From assembly GCA_963844575.1 (NCBI GenBank), contig CAWJOU010000005.1:186001-250000 (forward strand): a DNA stretch of 64,000 nt, in the 5' to 3' direction. The number at the start of each line of letters is the position of its first letter. Position 1 is the stretch's first letter. Positions 43,224 through 52,215 of this stretch are shown in pieces. The stretch is from DASZUK01 sp963844575 (GTDB lineage Bacteria; Actinomycetota; Acidimicrobiia; Acidimicrobiales; RAAP-2). The notes beneath the pieces are model-generated. The model searched no databases and was not told where the DNA came from. It worked only from the letters and a program-made list of their open reading frames with translations. A program made the translations under genes and the position numbers.

Positions 43224-44279
43224 GTGCTCCCCGTCCGCCCGCCGGTGGCGCCGATGCTGGCCAAGCTGGCCCGGGAGCTGCCGGTCGCGGACGGCCTCGT
43301 CTACGAGCCGAAGTGGGACGGCTTCCGGTGCATCGTCTTTCGCGACGGCGACGACGTCTCGCTCGAGAGCCGGAACGAGCGGCCATTGACGCGCTACTTC
43401 CCCGAGCTCGTCGACGCCATCCGCCGGGAGCTCCCGGCGCAGTGTGTCGTCGACGGCGAGGTCGTCATCGCCGGGCCGAACGGACTCGATTTCGACGCGC
43501 TGCTCCAGCGCGTCCACCCGGCCGAGTCGCGGGTCCAGCGGCTGGCGCAGGAGACGCCGGCGTCGTTCGTCGCCTTCGACCTCCTCGCCGACGCCGACAC
43601 GGACTGGCGGACCCGGCCGTTCGCCGAGCGCCGGGCCCGCCTCGTCGAACTGCTCGCCGGCGCCCGGCCGCCGGTGTACGTCACGCCGGCGACGACCGAC
43701 CCGGAGCAGGCTCGGGACTGGTTCTCCCGGTTCGAGGGCGCGGGACTTGACGGCGTCGTCGCCAAGCCGGCGTCGGTCGAGTACCTCGAGGACAAGCGGG
43801 CGATGGTCAAGGTCAAGCACGACCGGACCGCGGACTGCGTCGTCGGCGGCTACCGCGTCCATAAGGCCAGCGGCGTCGGCTCGTTGCTGCTCGGCCTCTT
43901 CGACGACCGCGGTCTTCTGCACCGCGTCGGCGTCTGCTCGTCGTTCAGCGTCGCCCGTCGGGCCGAGCTGCTCGACGAGCTCGCGTCCACCCGCCTCGGC
44001 GCCGACGAGCTGCACCCGTGGCTGGCCGCGCCGGCCGAGCGGGCGGACGATCGGCCGACCGACGCGCCGAACCGGTGGTCACAAGGCCGAGACACGAGCT
44101 GGGAACCGCTCCGGCCGACGCTCGTCGTCGAGGTCGCCTACGACCACCTCCAGGGCGACCGGTTCCGCCACGCGACGTCGTTCCGACGCTGGCGGCCCGA
44201 CCGCGACCCGTCGTCGTGCACGTACGGCCAGCTCGACACCCCGGTACCGGCGGAGCTGGCGGCGATCTTCGACGTCTAG
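43224..44279 (+). CDS. ATP-dependent DNA ligase (LigC/LigD-ligase type)
   Basis: A 351-residue ligase. The adenylation Lys is in EPKWDGFRCIVF (motif I), VVDGEVVI is motif III-like, DGVVAKPAS motif IV, and MVKVKHDRTADCVV motif V. The OB-fold domain is ~210-340. No polymerase or nuclease domain is attached, so it is a LigC-type or detached LigD ligase and could seal ends bridged by Ku at 10.4 kb. The start 3 nt after ipdB suggests read-through transcription. Confidence 0.92.
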   Translation: MLPVRPPVAPMLAKLARELPVADGLVYEPKWDGFRCIVFRDGDDVSLESRNERPLTRYFPELVDAIRRELPAQCVVDGEVVIAGPNGLDFDALLQRVHPAESRVQRLAQETPASFVAFDLLADADTDWRTRPFAERRARLVELLAGARPPVYVTPATTDPEQARDWFSRFEGAGLDGVVAKPASVEYLEDKRAMVKVKHDRTADCVVGGYRVHKASGVGSLLLGLFDDRGLLHRVGVCSSFSVARRAELLDELASTRLGADELHPWLAAPAERADDRPTDAPNRWSQGRDTSWEPLRPTLVVEVAYDHLQGDRFRHATSFRRWRPDRDPSSCTYGQLDTPVPAELAAIFDV

Positions 44280-44695
44280 TCCGGCGACCGCCGCAGGAGG
44301 TTCGACACCCGCTGATGCGTGACGCCGAACAGCCGGGCGATCGACGGGATGCTCGCGCCTTCGGACCGGAGCACGTCGACGAGCTCCTTGCGGACCGTCC
44401 CGCTCGCCTTCGAGAGCCGCGCCAGCATCTGGCTGACGACCTGCATCGAACCGGGCGGCTCCTCTTTCGAGAGGATCTCCTGCCAGCTCGCGCCACTCTG
44501 CCGGGCCTGCCGCAGCGCGTCGATCCGCTGCGCGAGGTCGCGCTGGTCCCGACCGAGGTCGTCGAGCGTCGCGCTGAGCTCGTCGAGGGCGACGAGCGTC
44601 GGGTCGCCGGCGGCGCGGGCCGGCTCGTCCACCGGCGTCGCCTCCCGGTGACCGTTACCGACCGTCCGGTTGTCGTACTCCTGCCGCATTGCCAT
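44276..44695 (-). CDS. HTH protein with coiled-coil segment
   Basis: A ~139-residue protein. Residues ~25-60 form a likely coiled coil (LVALDELSATLDDLGRDQRD). The C-terminus (ASIPSIARLFGVTHQRVSNLLRR) is a recognisable helix-turn-helix. ATG 44695 or 44689 are likely starts. Convergent with the ligase, overlapping by 4 nt. It may be a local regulator; targets unknown. Confidence 0.7.
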   Translation of the reverse strand: MAMRQEYDNRTVGNGHREATPVDEPARAAGDPTLVALDELSATLDDLGRDQRDLAQRIDALRQARQSGASWQEILSKEEPPGSMQVVSQMLARLSKASGTVRKELVDVLRSEGASIPSIARLFGVTHQRVSNLLRRSPD

Positions 44696-44830
44696 CTTCG
44701 GATCACCGCCCGTCGTCACGAAGACCGGTCCCGGCTGTCGGAACTCGGCGCCCGGGCCCCTCGGGTCTACCTCCGACGGTACCCGGCCGGCCGCTCGCTG
44801 AAACCGCCGTTCCGGTCGACCCGGCCCCAC

Positions 44831-44929
44831 ACGAACGTTTGGACGGTCCCCATACGAACGTTTGGGAACCGTCTATGTGAAGATTTGGTGCACATCTATT
44901 TTACCGATCGGACGATCGTTTGGACGGTC
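44831..44929 (+). promoter_or_regulatory. three direct repeats ACGA(A/T)CGTTTGG upstream of hopanoid operon
   Basis: Copies at 44831-44842, 44854-44865 and 44912-44923; the first and third continue as ACGGTC. They lie 75-170 nt upstream of the hpnC -10 within a 320-bp gap that holds no gene. An operator array for a regulator of hopanoid synthesis is a reasonable guess. Confidence 0.5.
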
Positions 44930-45002
44930 TGAACTGCGACGATCCAGAACCAATGGTCGCCACTTTCGATCAATGATCAGGCGCCAAGACGGCCGAGCTG
45001 GT

Positions 45003-45008
45003 TATAAT
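45003..45008 (+). promoter_or_regulatory. consensus -10 for leaderless hpnC
   Basis: TATAAT ends exactly 7 nt before GTG 45016; no Shine-Dalgarno is present. No good -35 is visible at 16-18 nt. Confidence 0.55.
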
Positions 45009-45015
45009 CGCCACG

Positions 45016-45948
45016 GTGAAGGACGCCGCGGTTCCCGATACCTCACCGCACCGTCCAACCGTCCCGACGGCCGACGACGTCCTGTCCCAGGCGCCGAGCG
45101 AGAACTTCCCGGTCGCGTCCCGGCTGCTGCCGGCGACCGAGCGGCGGCACCTGATGGCGATCTACGGGTTCGCCCGCCTCACCGACGACATCGGCGACGA
45201 GGCCGCCGGCGACCGCCTCGCCCTGCTCGACTGGCTCGACCGCGAGCTCGACCGGGCGGCCGTCGGCACCGCGACCGATCCGGTCCTCCGCCAGCTCACG
45301 CCGACGATCCAGGAGCTCGGCCTCCCGCTCGACCCGTTCCGCGACCTGATCGAAGCGAACCGCCGTGACCAGGTCATCCACCGCTACGAGACGTTCGACG
45401 AGCTCGTCGGCTACTGCATGCTCTCCGCCGCGCCGGTCGGCCGGCTCGTTCTCCTCGTCTTCCGCCTCGCGACGCCCGAGCGGATCGCGCTCGCCGACGA
45501 CGTCTGCATCGGGCTCCAGCTCGTCGAGCACGTCCAGGACATCGCGGAGGACGCCGCGGCCGACCGGATCTATGTCCCCCGCGAGGATCTCGACCGCGCC
45601 GGCTGCCTCGAGGCTGACCTCCGTGGCACGCACGCCAACCGGGCGGTCCGTGACGTCGTCGCCATCGAGGTCGCACGAGCCCGGGCGCTCCTCGCCGCCG
45701 GCGCGCCGCTCGCCCGCACGCTCCCACTCCGTCCTCGCTTCGCGGTCGCCGGTTTCGCGGCCGGCGGGCTCGCCGCGCTCGACGCGATCGACCGCGCCGG
45801 CGGTGACGTGCTCGCGGTCCGCTGCCGGCCCCAGCCGACCCGGTTCGCGGTCCGGCTCGTCGCCACGCTCGTCGGCCGGCCCGCCCGGCCAGCCCAGGCA
45901 GCTCGGCCGTCCCAGGCAGCTCGGCCGTCATCGGGAGCCGGCCGGTGA
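45016..45948 (+). CDS. hpnC: hydroxysqualene synthase HpnC
   Basis: A 310-residue trans-isoprenyl diphosphate synthase-fold protein of the squalene synthase family. The first Asp-rich site is RLTDDIGDEA and the second is EHVQDIAEDAAADRIYVP. HpnC converts presqualene diphosphate to hydroxysqualene. The C-terminal ~25 residues are Ala/Arg repeats (ARPAQAARPSQ). It opens the hopanoid operon and overlaps hpnD by 4 nt. Confidence 0.93.
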   Translation: MKDAAVPDTSPHRPTVPTADDVLSQAPSENFPVASRLLPATERRHLMAIYGFARLTDDIGDEAAGDRLALLDWLDRELDRAAVGTATDPVLRQLTPTIQELGLPLDPFRDLIEANRRDQVIHRYETFDELVGYCMLSAAPVGRLVLLVFRLATPERIALADDVCIGLQLVEHVQDIAEDAAADRIYVPREDLDRAGCLEADLRGTHANRAVRDVVAIEVARARALLAAGAPLARTLPLRPRFAVAGFAAGGLAALDAIDRAGGDVLAVRCRPQPTRFAVRLVATLVGRPARPAQAARPSQAARPSSGAGR

Positions 45949-46802
45949 ACACGGCCGACACGTTCGCGGCCTGCGAGGAGATCACGCGCCGGGAGGCGAA
46001 GAACTTCGCGTACGGCATCCGTCTCCTCCACCCGCCGGAGCGCCAGGCGTTGTCGGCGGTCTACGCGTTGGCGCGGCGCATCGACGACATCGGCGACGGC
46101 GACGACGCGCCGGTCCGCAAGCTCGACGACCTCGCCCGCGTCCGCAAGGATCTCGCCGACGTCCCGGCCGACGCGGACGACGCCGTCCTCGTCGCCATCG
46201 CGGCCGTCGACCGCCGCTACGGCCTGCCGATGGACGCGTTCGACGAGCTGATCGTCGGCTGCGAGATGGACGTCACCGGGACGGTGTACACGACGATCGA
46301 CGACCTCGTCGCGTACTGCCGGCTCGTCGCCGGATCGATCGGTCGGCTCTCGCTCGCGGTCTTCGGGACCGCGGACCGCCACGCCGCCGGACCGATCGCC
46401 GACGACCTCGGCGTCGCGCTCCAGCTCACGAACATCCTCCGCGACATCGTCGAGGACCGTGGGCGCGGGCGCGTCTACCTGCCGGCCGACGACGCCCGGG
46501 CGGTCGGCTGCCCACCGGACCTCGACGGCGACCCGGCCGCGGTCGCCCGGCTCGTCGCGTTCGAGGCGCAACGCGCCCGCGAGTGGTTCGACCGCGGCCT
46601 CCGACTGCTGCCGCTGCTCGACCACCGCAGCCGCGCCTGCGTTGGCGCGATGGCCGGGATCTACTCGCGCCTGCTCCGCCGGATCCAGCTCGACCCGGCC
46701 GCGACGACGCGCGGACGGATCTCCGTCCCGACCTGGGAGAAGCTCGCGGTCGCCGGGCAGAGCTTGATCGGCGGCACAGGCCTGATCGGCCGTGGACGAT
46801 GA
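45945..46802 (+). CDS. hpnD: presqualene diphosphate synthase HpnD
   Basis: A 285-residue squalene synthase-family enzyme condensing two farnesyl diphosphates. Motifs are ARRIDDIGDGDD and LTNILRDIVEDRGRGRVYLP. Start and stop overlap hpnC and hpnE as ATGA-type junctions, indicating translational coupling. Confidence 0.94.
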   Translation: MNTADTFAACEEITRREAKNFAYGIRLLHPPERQALSAVYALARRIDDIGDGDDAPVRKLDDLARVRKDLADVPADADDAVLVAIAAVDRRYGLPMDAFDELIVGCEMDVTGTVYTTIDDLVAYCRLVAGSIGRLSLAVFGTADRHAAGPIADDLGVALQLTNILRDIVEDRGRGRVYLPADDARAVGCPPDLDGDPAAVARLVAFEAQRAREWFDRGLRLLPLLDHRSRACVGAMAGIYSRLLRRIQLDPAATTRGRISVPTWEKLAVAGQSLIGGTGLIGRGR

Positions 46803-48286
46803 GCCGTCGTCGCGTCGTCGTCGTCGTCGGTGGCGGGTTGGCCGGGATCGCGGCTGCACTGGGCGCGGCCGACGGCGGCGCGGCCGTGACCGTCGTCGAG
46901 CGCCGGTCGCATCTCGGCGGCCTGACCTGGTCGTTCCGCCGGAACGGCCGGTCGTTCGACAACGGCCAGCACGTCTTCCTCCGCTGCTGCACCGAGTACC
47001 GCCGGTTCCTCGACCGGATCGGTGCGGCCGGCCAGACGCACCTCCAGCCGCGCCTCGACATCCCCGTCCTCGCCCCCGGCGGCGCCCGCGCCGACATCAC
47101 CCGGACGAACCTGCCGTCGCCACTTCACCTCGCGGGCGCACTGCTCCGCTACCGGCACCTCTCGCTCGCCGATCGCGCCCGGCTCGGCCGGCCGACGCTC
47201 GCGCTCAAGCGGCTCCGTCTCGACGACCCCGCGCTCGACGACGAGACGTTCGCGAGCTGGCTCGCCCGCCACGGCCAGCGGCCGGCCGCGATCGAGAAGC
47301 TCTGGGACCTCATCACGCTGCCGACCGTCAACGTGCCCGCGTCCGAGGCGTCGCTCGCCCTCGCGGCCAAGGTCTTCCGGACCGGCCTGCTCGACCACGC
47401 GGACGGCGCGGACGTCGGCTGGTCGACCGTCCCGCTCGGTGAGCTGCACGGCGCGAACGCGGCGCGCGCGCTCGCCGCGGCCGGTGTCGACGTGCGGCTC
47501 GGGACGACCGTCGACCGGCTCGCGGTCGGGAACGGCAACGGCGGCCGTGATGGGGATACCGCGGTCACGCTCACCGTCCGTCCCGCCGGTGCGGCCGAGC
47601 CGACCACTCCGGCAGGTGCGGCCGGAGCTGGTGACGGTGGCGGTCCCGCCACGACCGGCGCCGGCCGAGCCGTGGAGGTCATCGAGGCCGACACGGTGAT
47701 CGTCGCGACGCCGCCGGACGTCGCGGCGTCGCTGCTGCCCGCCGGCGCGCTCCCCGCGGTCGCCGGGCTCGGGACGTCGCCGATCGTCAACATCCACCTC
47801 GTCTTCGACCGCCAGGTGACCGACCTCCCGCTCGCCGCGGCCGTCGACTCGCCGGTCCAGTTCGTCTTCGACCACACCGTCGCCGCCGGCATGGACCCGG
47901 ACGGCCCGGAGCAGTGCCTCGTCGTCTCGCTCTCCGCGGCCGACTCGTCCATCGGCGGTCGCCCCGACGACCTCATCCGGACGTTCCACGACGCGCTCGG
48001 CGATCTCTTCCCGGCCGCCCGGCGCGCCGGGCTCATCGACGGCGTCGTCAGCCGTGAGCACACCGCGACGTTCCGGGGCCGCCCCGGCACCGCCGCGCTC
48101 CGCCCGTCGAGCACGACCAGCCTGCCCGGTCTCGCCGGCGTCTTCGTCGCCGGCGCGTGGTGCGACACCGGATGGCCCGCGACGATGGAGGGTGCGGTGC
48201 GCAGCGGCACCGACGCCGCCCGGGCCGCACTGGGAAACTCGACGACCAGCTCAGAGCCATGCGAACTACAGGAGACGACCGCGTGA
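46799..48286 (+). CDS. hpnE: hydroxysqualene dehydroxylase HpnE
   Basis: A 495-residue FAD-dependent amine oxidase-type protein. VVVVGGGLAGIAAALGAAD is the dinucleotide-binding loop, followed by GGLTWSFRRNG and DNGQHVFLRCC, and the C-terminal FAD motif GVFVAGAWCDTGWPATMEGAVRSG. HpnE reduces hydroxysqualene to squalene. A Gly/Ala-rich loop (~245-300) is inserted. ATG 46799 overlaps the hpnD stop. Confidence 0.93.
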   Translation: MSRRRVVVVVGGGLAGIAAALGAADGGAAVTVVERRSHLGGLTWSFRRNGRSFDNGQHVFLRCCTEYRRFLDRIGAAGQTHLQPRLDIPVLAPGGARADITRTNLPSPLHLAGALLRYRHLSLADRARLGRPTLALKRLRLDDPALDDETFASWLARHGQRPAAIEKLWDLITLPTVNVPASEASLALAAKVFRTGLLDHADGADVGWSTVPLGELHGANAARALAAAGVDVRLGTTVDRLAVGNGNGGRDGDTAVTLTVRPAGAAEPTTPAGAAGAGDGGGPATTGAGRAVEVIEADTVIVATPPDVAASLLPAGALPAVAGLGTSPIVNIHLVFDRQVTDLPLAAAVDSPVQFVFDHTVAAGMDPDGPEQCLVVSLSAADSSIGGRPDDLIRTFHDALGDLFPAARRAGLIDGVVSREHTATFRGRPGTAALRPSSTTSLPGLAGVFVAGAWCDTGWPATMEGAVRSGTDAARAALGNSTTSSEPCELQETTA

Positions 48287-49296
48287 CGACCTTCGCCGCC
48301 CAGCCCGCCGCGCCGCCTTCGACCCCCGCGGCTCCGGCCGTGCTCGCCCGGACCGCCGGTCTCGTCGCCCCGGCGCTCGCCGCCGCCGCGGAACGGCTCG
48401 ACCCCGCGCTGCGCGAGCCGGTCGAGCACCACCTGCTCGGTGGCGGCAAGGGCGTGCGCGGCGCGCTCGTCCTGCTCTCCGCGGCGGCGGTCGGTGCCGA
48501 CGAGCAGGTCGGCGTCGTCGGCGCGGTCGCGGTCGAGCTCGTCCACAACTACTCGCTCCTGCACGACGACATCATCGACGGCGACCGAGAGCGGCGGCAC
48601 CGCCCGACCGTCTGGGCCGAGTTCGGCGTCGGCACCGCGATCGTCGCCGGCGACGCGCTCGCCGCACTCGCGACGCAGCTCCTGCTCGAGGAGCCGACGC
48701 CCGAGCGCGTCCAGGCCGCCCGCCGCCTCGCCGGCGCGAACCAGGCGATGATCGCCGGCCAGGCCGCGGACATGGCGTTCGAGGCGCGGCCGTCCGTCAC
48801 CGTCGCCGAGTGCCTCGCGATGGAGCACGGTAAGACCGGCGCGCTGCTCTCGTGCGCGGCGTCGCTCGGCGCGGTCCTCGCCGGTGGGCCACCGGCCGCG
48901 GTCGTCGCGCTCGCCGACTTCGGCGACCACCTCGGTGTCGCGTTCCAGGCCATCGACGACCTGCTCGGCATCTGGGGCGAGCCGTCCGTCACCGGGAAGC
49001 CGGTCGGCAGCGACCTGCTCGCTCATAAGAAAGCGCTCCCCGTCGCGGCGGCGATCGAGCACGGCGGGCCCGGTGCGGTCGAGCTGCAGCAGATCCTCGC
49101 CGGCGAGCTGACCGACGCGGACGTCGTCCGCGCCACCGCGTTGATCGACGACGCGGGCGCCCGCACCCAGGTGACGACCATCGCGGACACCCACCTCGAC
49201 CTCGCGCTCGCCGCGCTCGACCGCGTCGACCTCGACCAGCCGGCCAAGGACGAGCTCGTCGCGATCGCCCAATTCGTCACCGCCCGCGACCGATGA
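48283..49296 (+). CDS. polyprenyl (farnesyl/geranyl) diphosphate synthase
   Basis: A 337-residue trans-prenyl synthase. The first aspartate motif is YSLLHDDIIDGDRERRHRPT, the second FQAIDDLLGIWG; GGKGVRGAL is the IPP-binding block. It should supply farnesyl diphosphate to HpnD. GTG 48283 overlaps the hpnE stop as GTGA and has GGAG upstream. An earlier in-frame ATG at 48157 would lie inside hpnE. Confidence 0.92.
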   Translation: MTTFAAQPAAPPSTPAAPAVLARTAGLVAPALAAAAERLDPALREPVEHHLLGGGKGVRGALVLLSAAAVGADEQVGVVGAVAVELVHNYSLLHDDIIDGDRERRHRPTVWAEFGVGTAIVAGDALAALATQLLLEEPTPERVQAARRLAGANQAMIAGQAADMAFEARPSVTVAECLAMEHGKTGALLSCAASLGAVLAGGPPAAVVALADFGDHLGVAFQAIDDLLGIWGEPSVTGKPVGSDLLAHKKALPVAAAIEHGGPGAVELQQILAGELTDADVVRATALIDDAGARTQVTTIADTHLDLALAALDRVDLDQPAKDELVAIAQFVTARDR

Positions 49297-51290
49297 CGAC
49301 CGTTACCGACCCGACGCCCGCCGACGCGCCCACCGAGGCCGCGCCCGTCCCGGCGGCCGCGCCCGACGCCGCCGAGGCGTGCCTCGACCGCGCCGTCGAC
49401 GCGCTGCTCGGACTGCAGGACAGCGCTGGCTGGTGGAAGGGCGAGCTCGAGACGAACGTCACGATGGACGCGGAGGACCTCCTCCTCCGCCAGTTCCTCG
49501 GCATCCGCACCGACGACGAGACGGCGCGGGCCGCGACGTGGATCCGCTCGCAGCAGCGCGACGACGGCACCTGGGCGAACTACTACGGCGGACCCGGCGA
49601 CCTTTCGACGACGATCGAGGCGTACGTCGCCCTGCGGCTGGCCGGCGATCCCGTCGACGCCGGCCACATGCTGAAGGCCGCGGCGTTCGCCCGCGACCTC
49701 GGCGGCGTCGAGCGCAGCCGCGTCTTCACCCGCGTCTGGCTCGCGCTGTTCGGGAAGTGGTCGTGGGACGACCTGCCGGTGCTGCCGCCGGAGCTGATGT
49801 TCTTCCCGAAGTGGATGCCGCTGAACGTCTACGACTTCGGCTGCTGGGCCCGCCAGACCGTCGTCGCGCTGACCGTCGTCGGCGCGCACCGGCCCGTCCG
49901 TGATCTCCCGGTCGAGATCGACGAGCTGCGTACCGGCGCGCCGCCGCTGCCCGGCCACGCCGCCGCGACGTGGCCCGGGTTCTTCGAGCGCGCCGACCGC
50001 GTGCTGCACCGGTACGAGCGCCGGCCGGTCCGCTGGCTCCGGCGCGCCGCGCTCCGCCACGCGGAGCGGTGGATCGTCGAGCGCCAGGAGGCCGACGGTT
50101 CGTGGGGTGGCATCCAGCCGCCGTGGGTCTACTCGCTGATGGCCCTCGACCTCCAGGGCTACGGGCTCGACCACCCCGTCATGCAGGCCGGCCTCCGTGG
50201 CCTCGACGGTTTCACGATCGACGACGACCGCGGCCGGCGGATCGAGGCGTGCCAGTCCCCCGTCTGGGACACCGCGCTCGCAGTCACCGCGCTCGCCGAC
50301 GCCGGGCGACCCGCCGACGACCCCGCGCTCGCCCGCGCCGCCGATTGGCTGCTCCGCGAGGAGATCACCGTCGGTGGCGACTGGCAGATCCGCCGCCCCG
50401 ACGTCGCGCCCGGCGGCTGGGCGTTCGAGTTCGCGAACGACCACTACCCCGACATCGACGACACCGCGGAGGTCGTCCTCGCGCTCCGGCGCGTCGCCGC
50501 GACCGCCGACGCCACCGCGGTCGAACGCGGCGTTGCCTGGATCCACGGGATGCAGTGCGCCGACGGTGGCTGGGCCGCGTTCGACGTCGACAACGTCCAG
50601 ACGCTCTGCCGCGAGCTGCCGTTCTGCGACTTCGGCGAGCTGATCGACCCGCCGAGCGCGGACGTCACCGCCCACGTCGTCGAGATGCTCGCCGCCGTCG
50701 GCCGCCCCGGCGAGCCGCTCGACCGCGGTGTCGACTGGCTGCTCGCCAACCAGGAGCCCGACGGCTCCTGGTTCGGCCGTTGGGGCGCGAACCACGTCTA
50801 CGGCACCGGCGCCACCGTGCCCGCACTCGTCGCCGGCGGGCTGCCGATCGGGCACCCCGCCATCCGGCGCGCCGTCGCCTGGCTCGCGGCCCACCAGAAC
50901 ACCGACGGCGGCTGGGGCGAGGATCTCCGGTCGTACGGCGACCCCACCCAGCGCGGCCGCGGCACGTCGACCGCGTCGCAGACCGCGTGGGCGCTGCTCG
51001 CGCTGCTCGCCGCCGACGGGAGCCCCCGCGCCGACCTGACCGGCGCTGGGCGGGGGACCCCCCAGGCTGAGCGGGAGGCCATCGAGCCGGGGCCCATCGA
51101 CCGGGGCATTGCCTTCCTCGTCGAGACGCAGCGGGCCGACGGGTCATGGGACGAGCCGTGGTTCACCGGCACCGGCTTCCCCGGCGACTTCTACATCAAC
51201 TACCACCTCTACCGGCTCGTCTTCCCGGTCTCCGCGCTCGGCCGGTACGTCCGCGGCGTGCCCGGGCCGCAAGGCGGTCGGCATGGCTGA
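49293..51290 (+). CDS. shc: squalene-hopene cyclase
   Basis: A 665-residue terpene cyclase. The catalytic DxDD acid motif is YPDIDDTAEVV; CQSPVWDT and several QW repeats (DGGWAAFDVDN, DGSWFGRWGANHVYGTG, DGGWGEDL) are present. It cyclises squalene to hopene at the membrane. The start overlaps the prenyl synthase stop by 4 nt, and the end overlaps ispH by 8 nt. Confidence 0.96.
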   Translation: MTTVTDPTPADAPTEAAPVPAAAPDAAEACLDRAVDALLGLQDSAGWWKGELETNVTMDAEDLLLRQFLGIRTDDETARAATWIRSQQRDDGTWANYYGGPGDLSTTIEAYVALRLAGDPVDAGHMLKAAAFARDLGGVERSRVFTRVWLALFGKWSWDDLPVLPPELMFFPKWMPLNVYDFGCWARQTVVALTVVGAHRPVRDLPVEIDELRTGAPPLPGHAAATWPGFFERADRVLHRYERRPVRWLRRAALRHAERWIVERQEADGSWGGIQPPWVYSLMALDLQGYGLDHPVMQAGLRGLDGFTIDDDRGRRIEACQSPVWDTALAVTALADAGRPADDPALARAADWLLREEITVGGDWQIRRPDVAPGGWAFEFANDHYPDIDDTAEVVLALRRVAATADATAVERGVAWIHGMQCADGGWAAFDVDNVQTLCRELPFCDFGELIDPPSADVTAHVVEMLAAVGRPGEPLDRGVDWLLANQEPDGSWFGRWGANHVYGTGATVPALVAGGLPIGHPAIRRAVAWLAAHQNTDGGWGEDLRSYGDPTQRGRGTSTASQTAWALLALLAADGSPRADLTGAGRGTPQAEREAIEPGPIDRGIAFLVETQRADGSWDEPWFTGTGFPGDFYINYHLYRLVFPVSALGRYVRGVPGPQGGRHG

Positions 51291-52215
51291 GCTCAAGGTG
51301 CTCCTCGCTGCGCCCCGGTCCTTCTGCGCGGGCGTCGAGCGAGCGATCGAGATCGTCGACCGCGCTCTCGAGCGGTACGGCGCACCCGTCTACGTCCGTC
51401 GCCAGATCGTCCACAACACGCACGTCGTCGCCGACCTCGAGGCGAAGGGCGCGGTGTTCGTCGAGGAGCTCGACGACGTCCCCGCCGGTGCGACCGTCGT
51501 CCTCGCGGCCCACGGCGTCTCCCCGCAGGTCCGCTCCGACGCCTCCGACCGCGGCGACCTCGCCGTGATCGACGCGACGTGCCCGCTCGTCGCCAAGGTC
51601 CATCACGAAGCGAAGCGGTTCGCGGCTCGTGGCTACGACATCGCGCTCATCGGCCACGCCGGCCACGAAGAGGTCGTCGGCACCGTCGGCGAGGCGCCCG
51701 ACCGGATCCGCCTCGTCGAGAGCCCCCGCGACGTCGCCGACCTGCCCATCGACGGCGATCGCCCGATGGCCTACCTGACGCAGACGACGCTCGCGACCGA
51801 CGAGACCGCGGCGGTCGTCGACGCGCTCCACGACCGCTTCCCCACGATCGTCGGCCCGAGCGCCGACGACATCTGTTACGCGACGCAGAACCGGCAGGAC
51901 GCGGTGCGGGCGATGGCCGCCGACTGCGACCTCGTCCTCGTCGTCGGCTCCGCCAACTCGTCGAACACCGCCCGGCTCGTCGAAGTCGCCCGCCGCGAGG
52001 GCAGCCGGGCCGAGCTCGTCGAAGACGCGGCGCAGCTCGAGCCGTCGTGGCTCGACGGCGTCTCGACCCTCGGCCTGACCGCCGGCGCGTCCGCCCCCGA
52101 AGTGTTGGTCCAAGAAGTCCTCGACGCCCTCGGCCGCCTCCGGCCGGTGACCGTCGAGGAACGTCGAACCACCGAAGAAACCGTCCGATTCGCTCTACCA
52201 ATGCAGGTGCGCTAA
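51283..52215 (+). CDS. ispH: 4-hydroxy-3-methylbut-2-enyl diphosphate reductase
   Basis: A 310-residue [4Fe-4S] enzyme, the last step of the MEP pathway. Cluster cysteines are in RSFCAGVERA, DATCPLVAKVH and DDICYATQNRQ; HNTHVV, AHGVSP and SANSSNT are active-site blocks. Including it in the hopanoid operon links isoprenoid supply to triterpenoid output. Confidence 0.96.
   Translation: MAELKVLLAAPRSFCAGVERAIEIVDRALERYGAPVYVRRQIVHNTHVVADLEAKGAVFVEELDDVPAGATVVLAAHGVSPQVRSDASDRGDLAVIDATCPLVAKVHHEAKRFAARGYDIALIGHAGHEEVVGTVGEAPDRIRLVESPRDVADLPIDGDRPMAYLTQTTLATDETAAVVDALHDRFPTIVGPSADDICYATQNRQDAVRAMAADCDLVLVVGSANSSNTARLVEVARREGSRAELVEDAAQLEPSWLDGVSTLGLTAGASAPEVLVQEVLDALGRLRPVTVEERRTTEETVRFALPMQVR

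Noticed and set aside
44831..44865. KstR-type operator near the hopanoid promoter
   Set aside because: The repeats contain AACGTT, not the AACnnGTT core expected for KstR.
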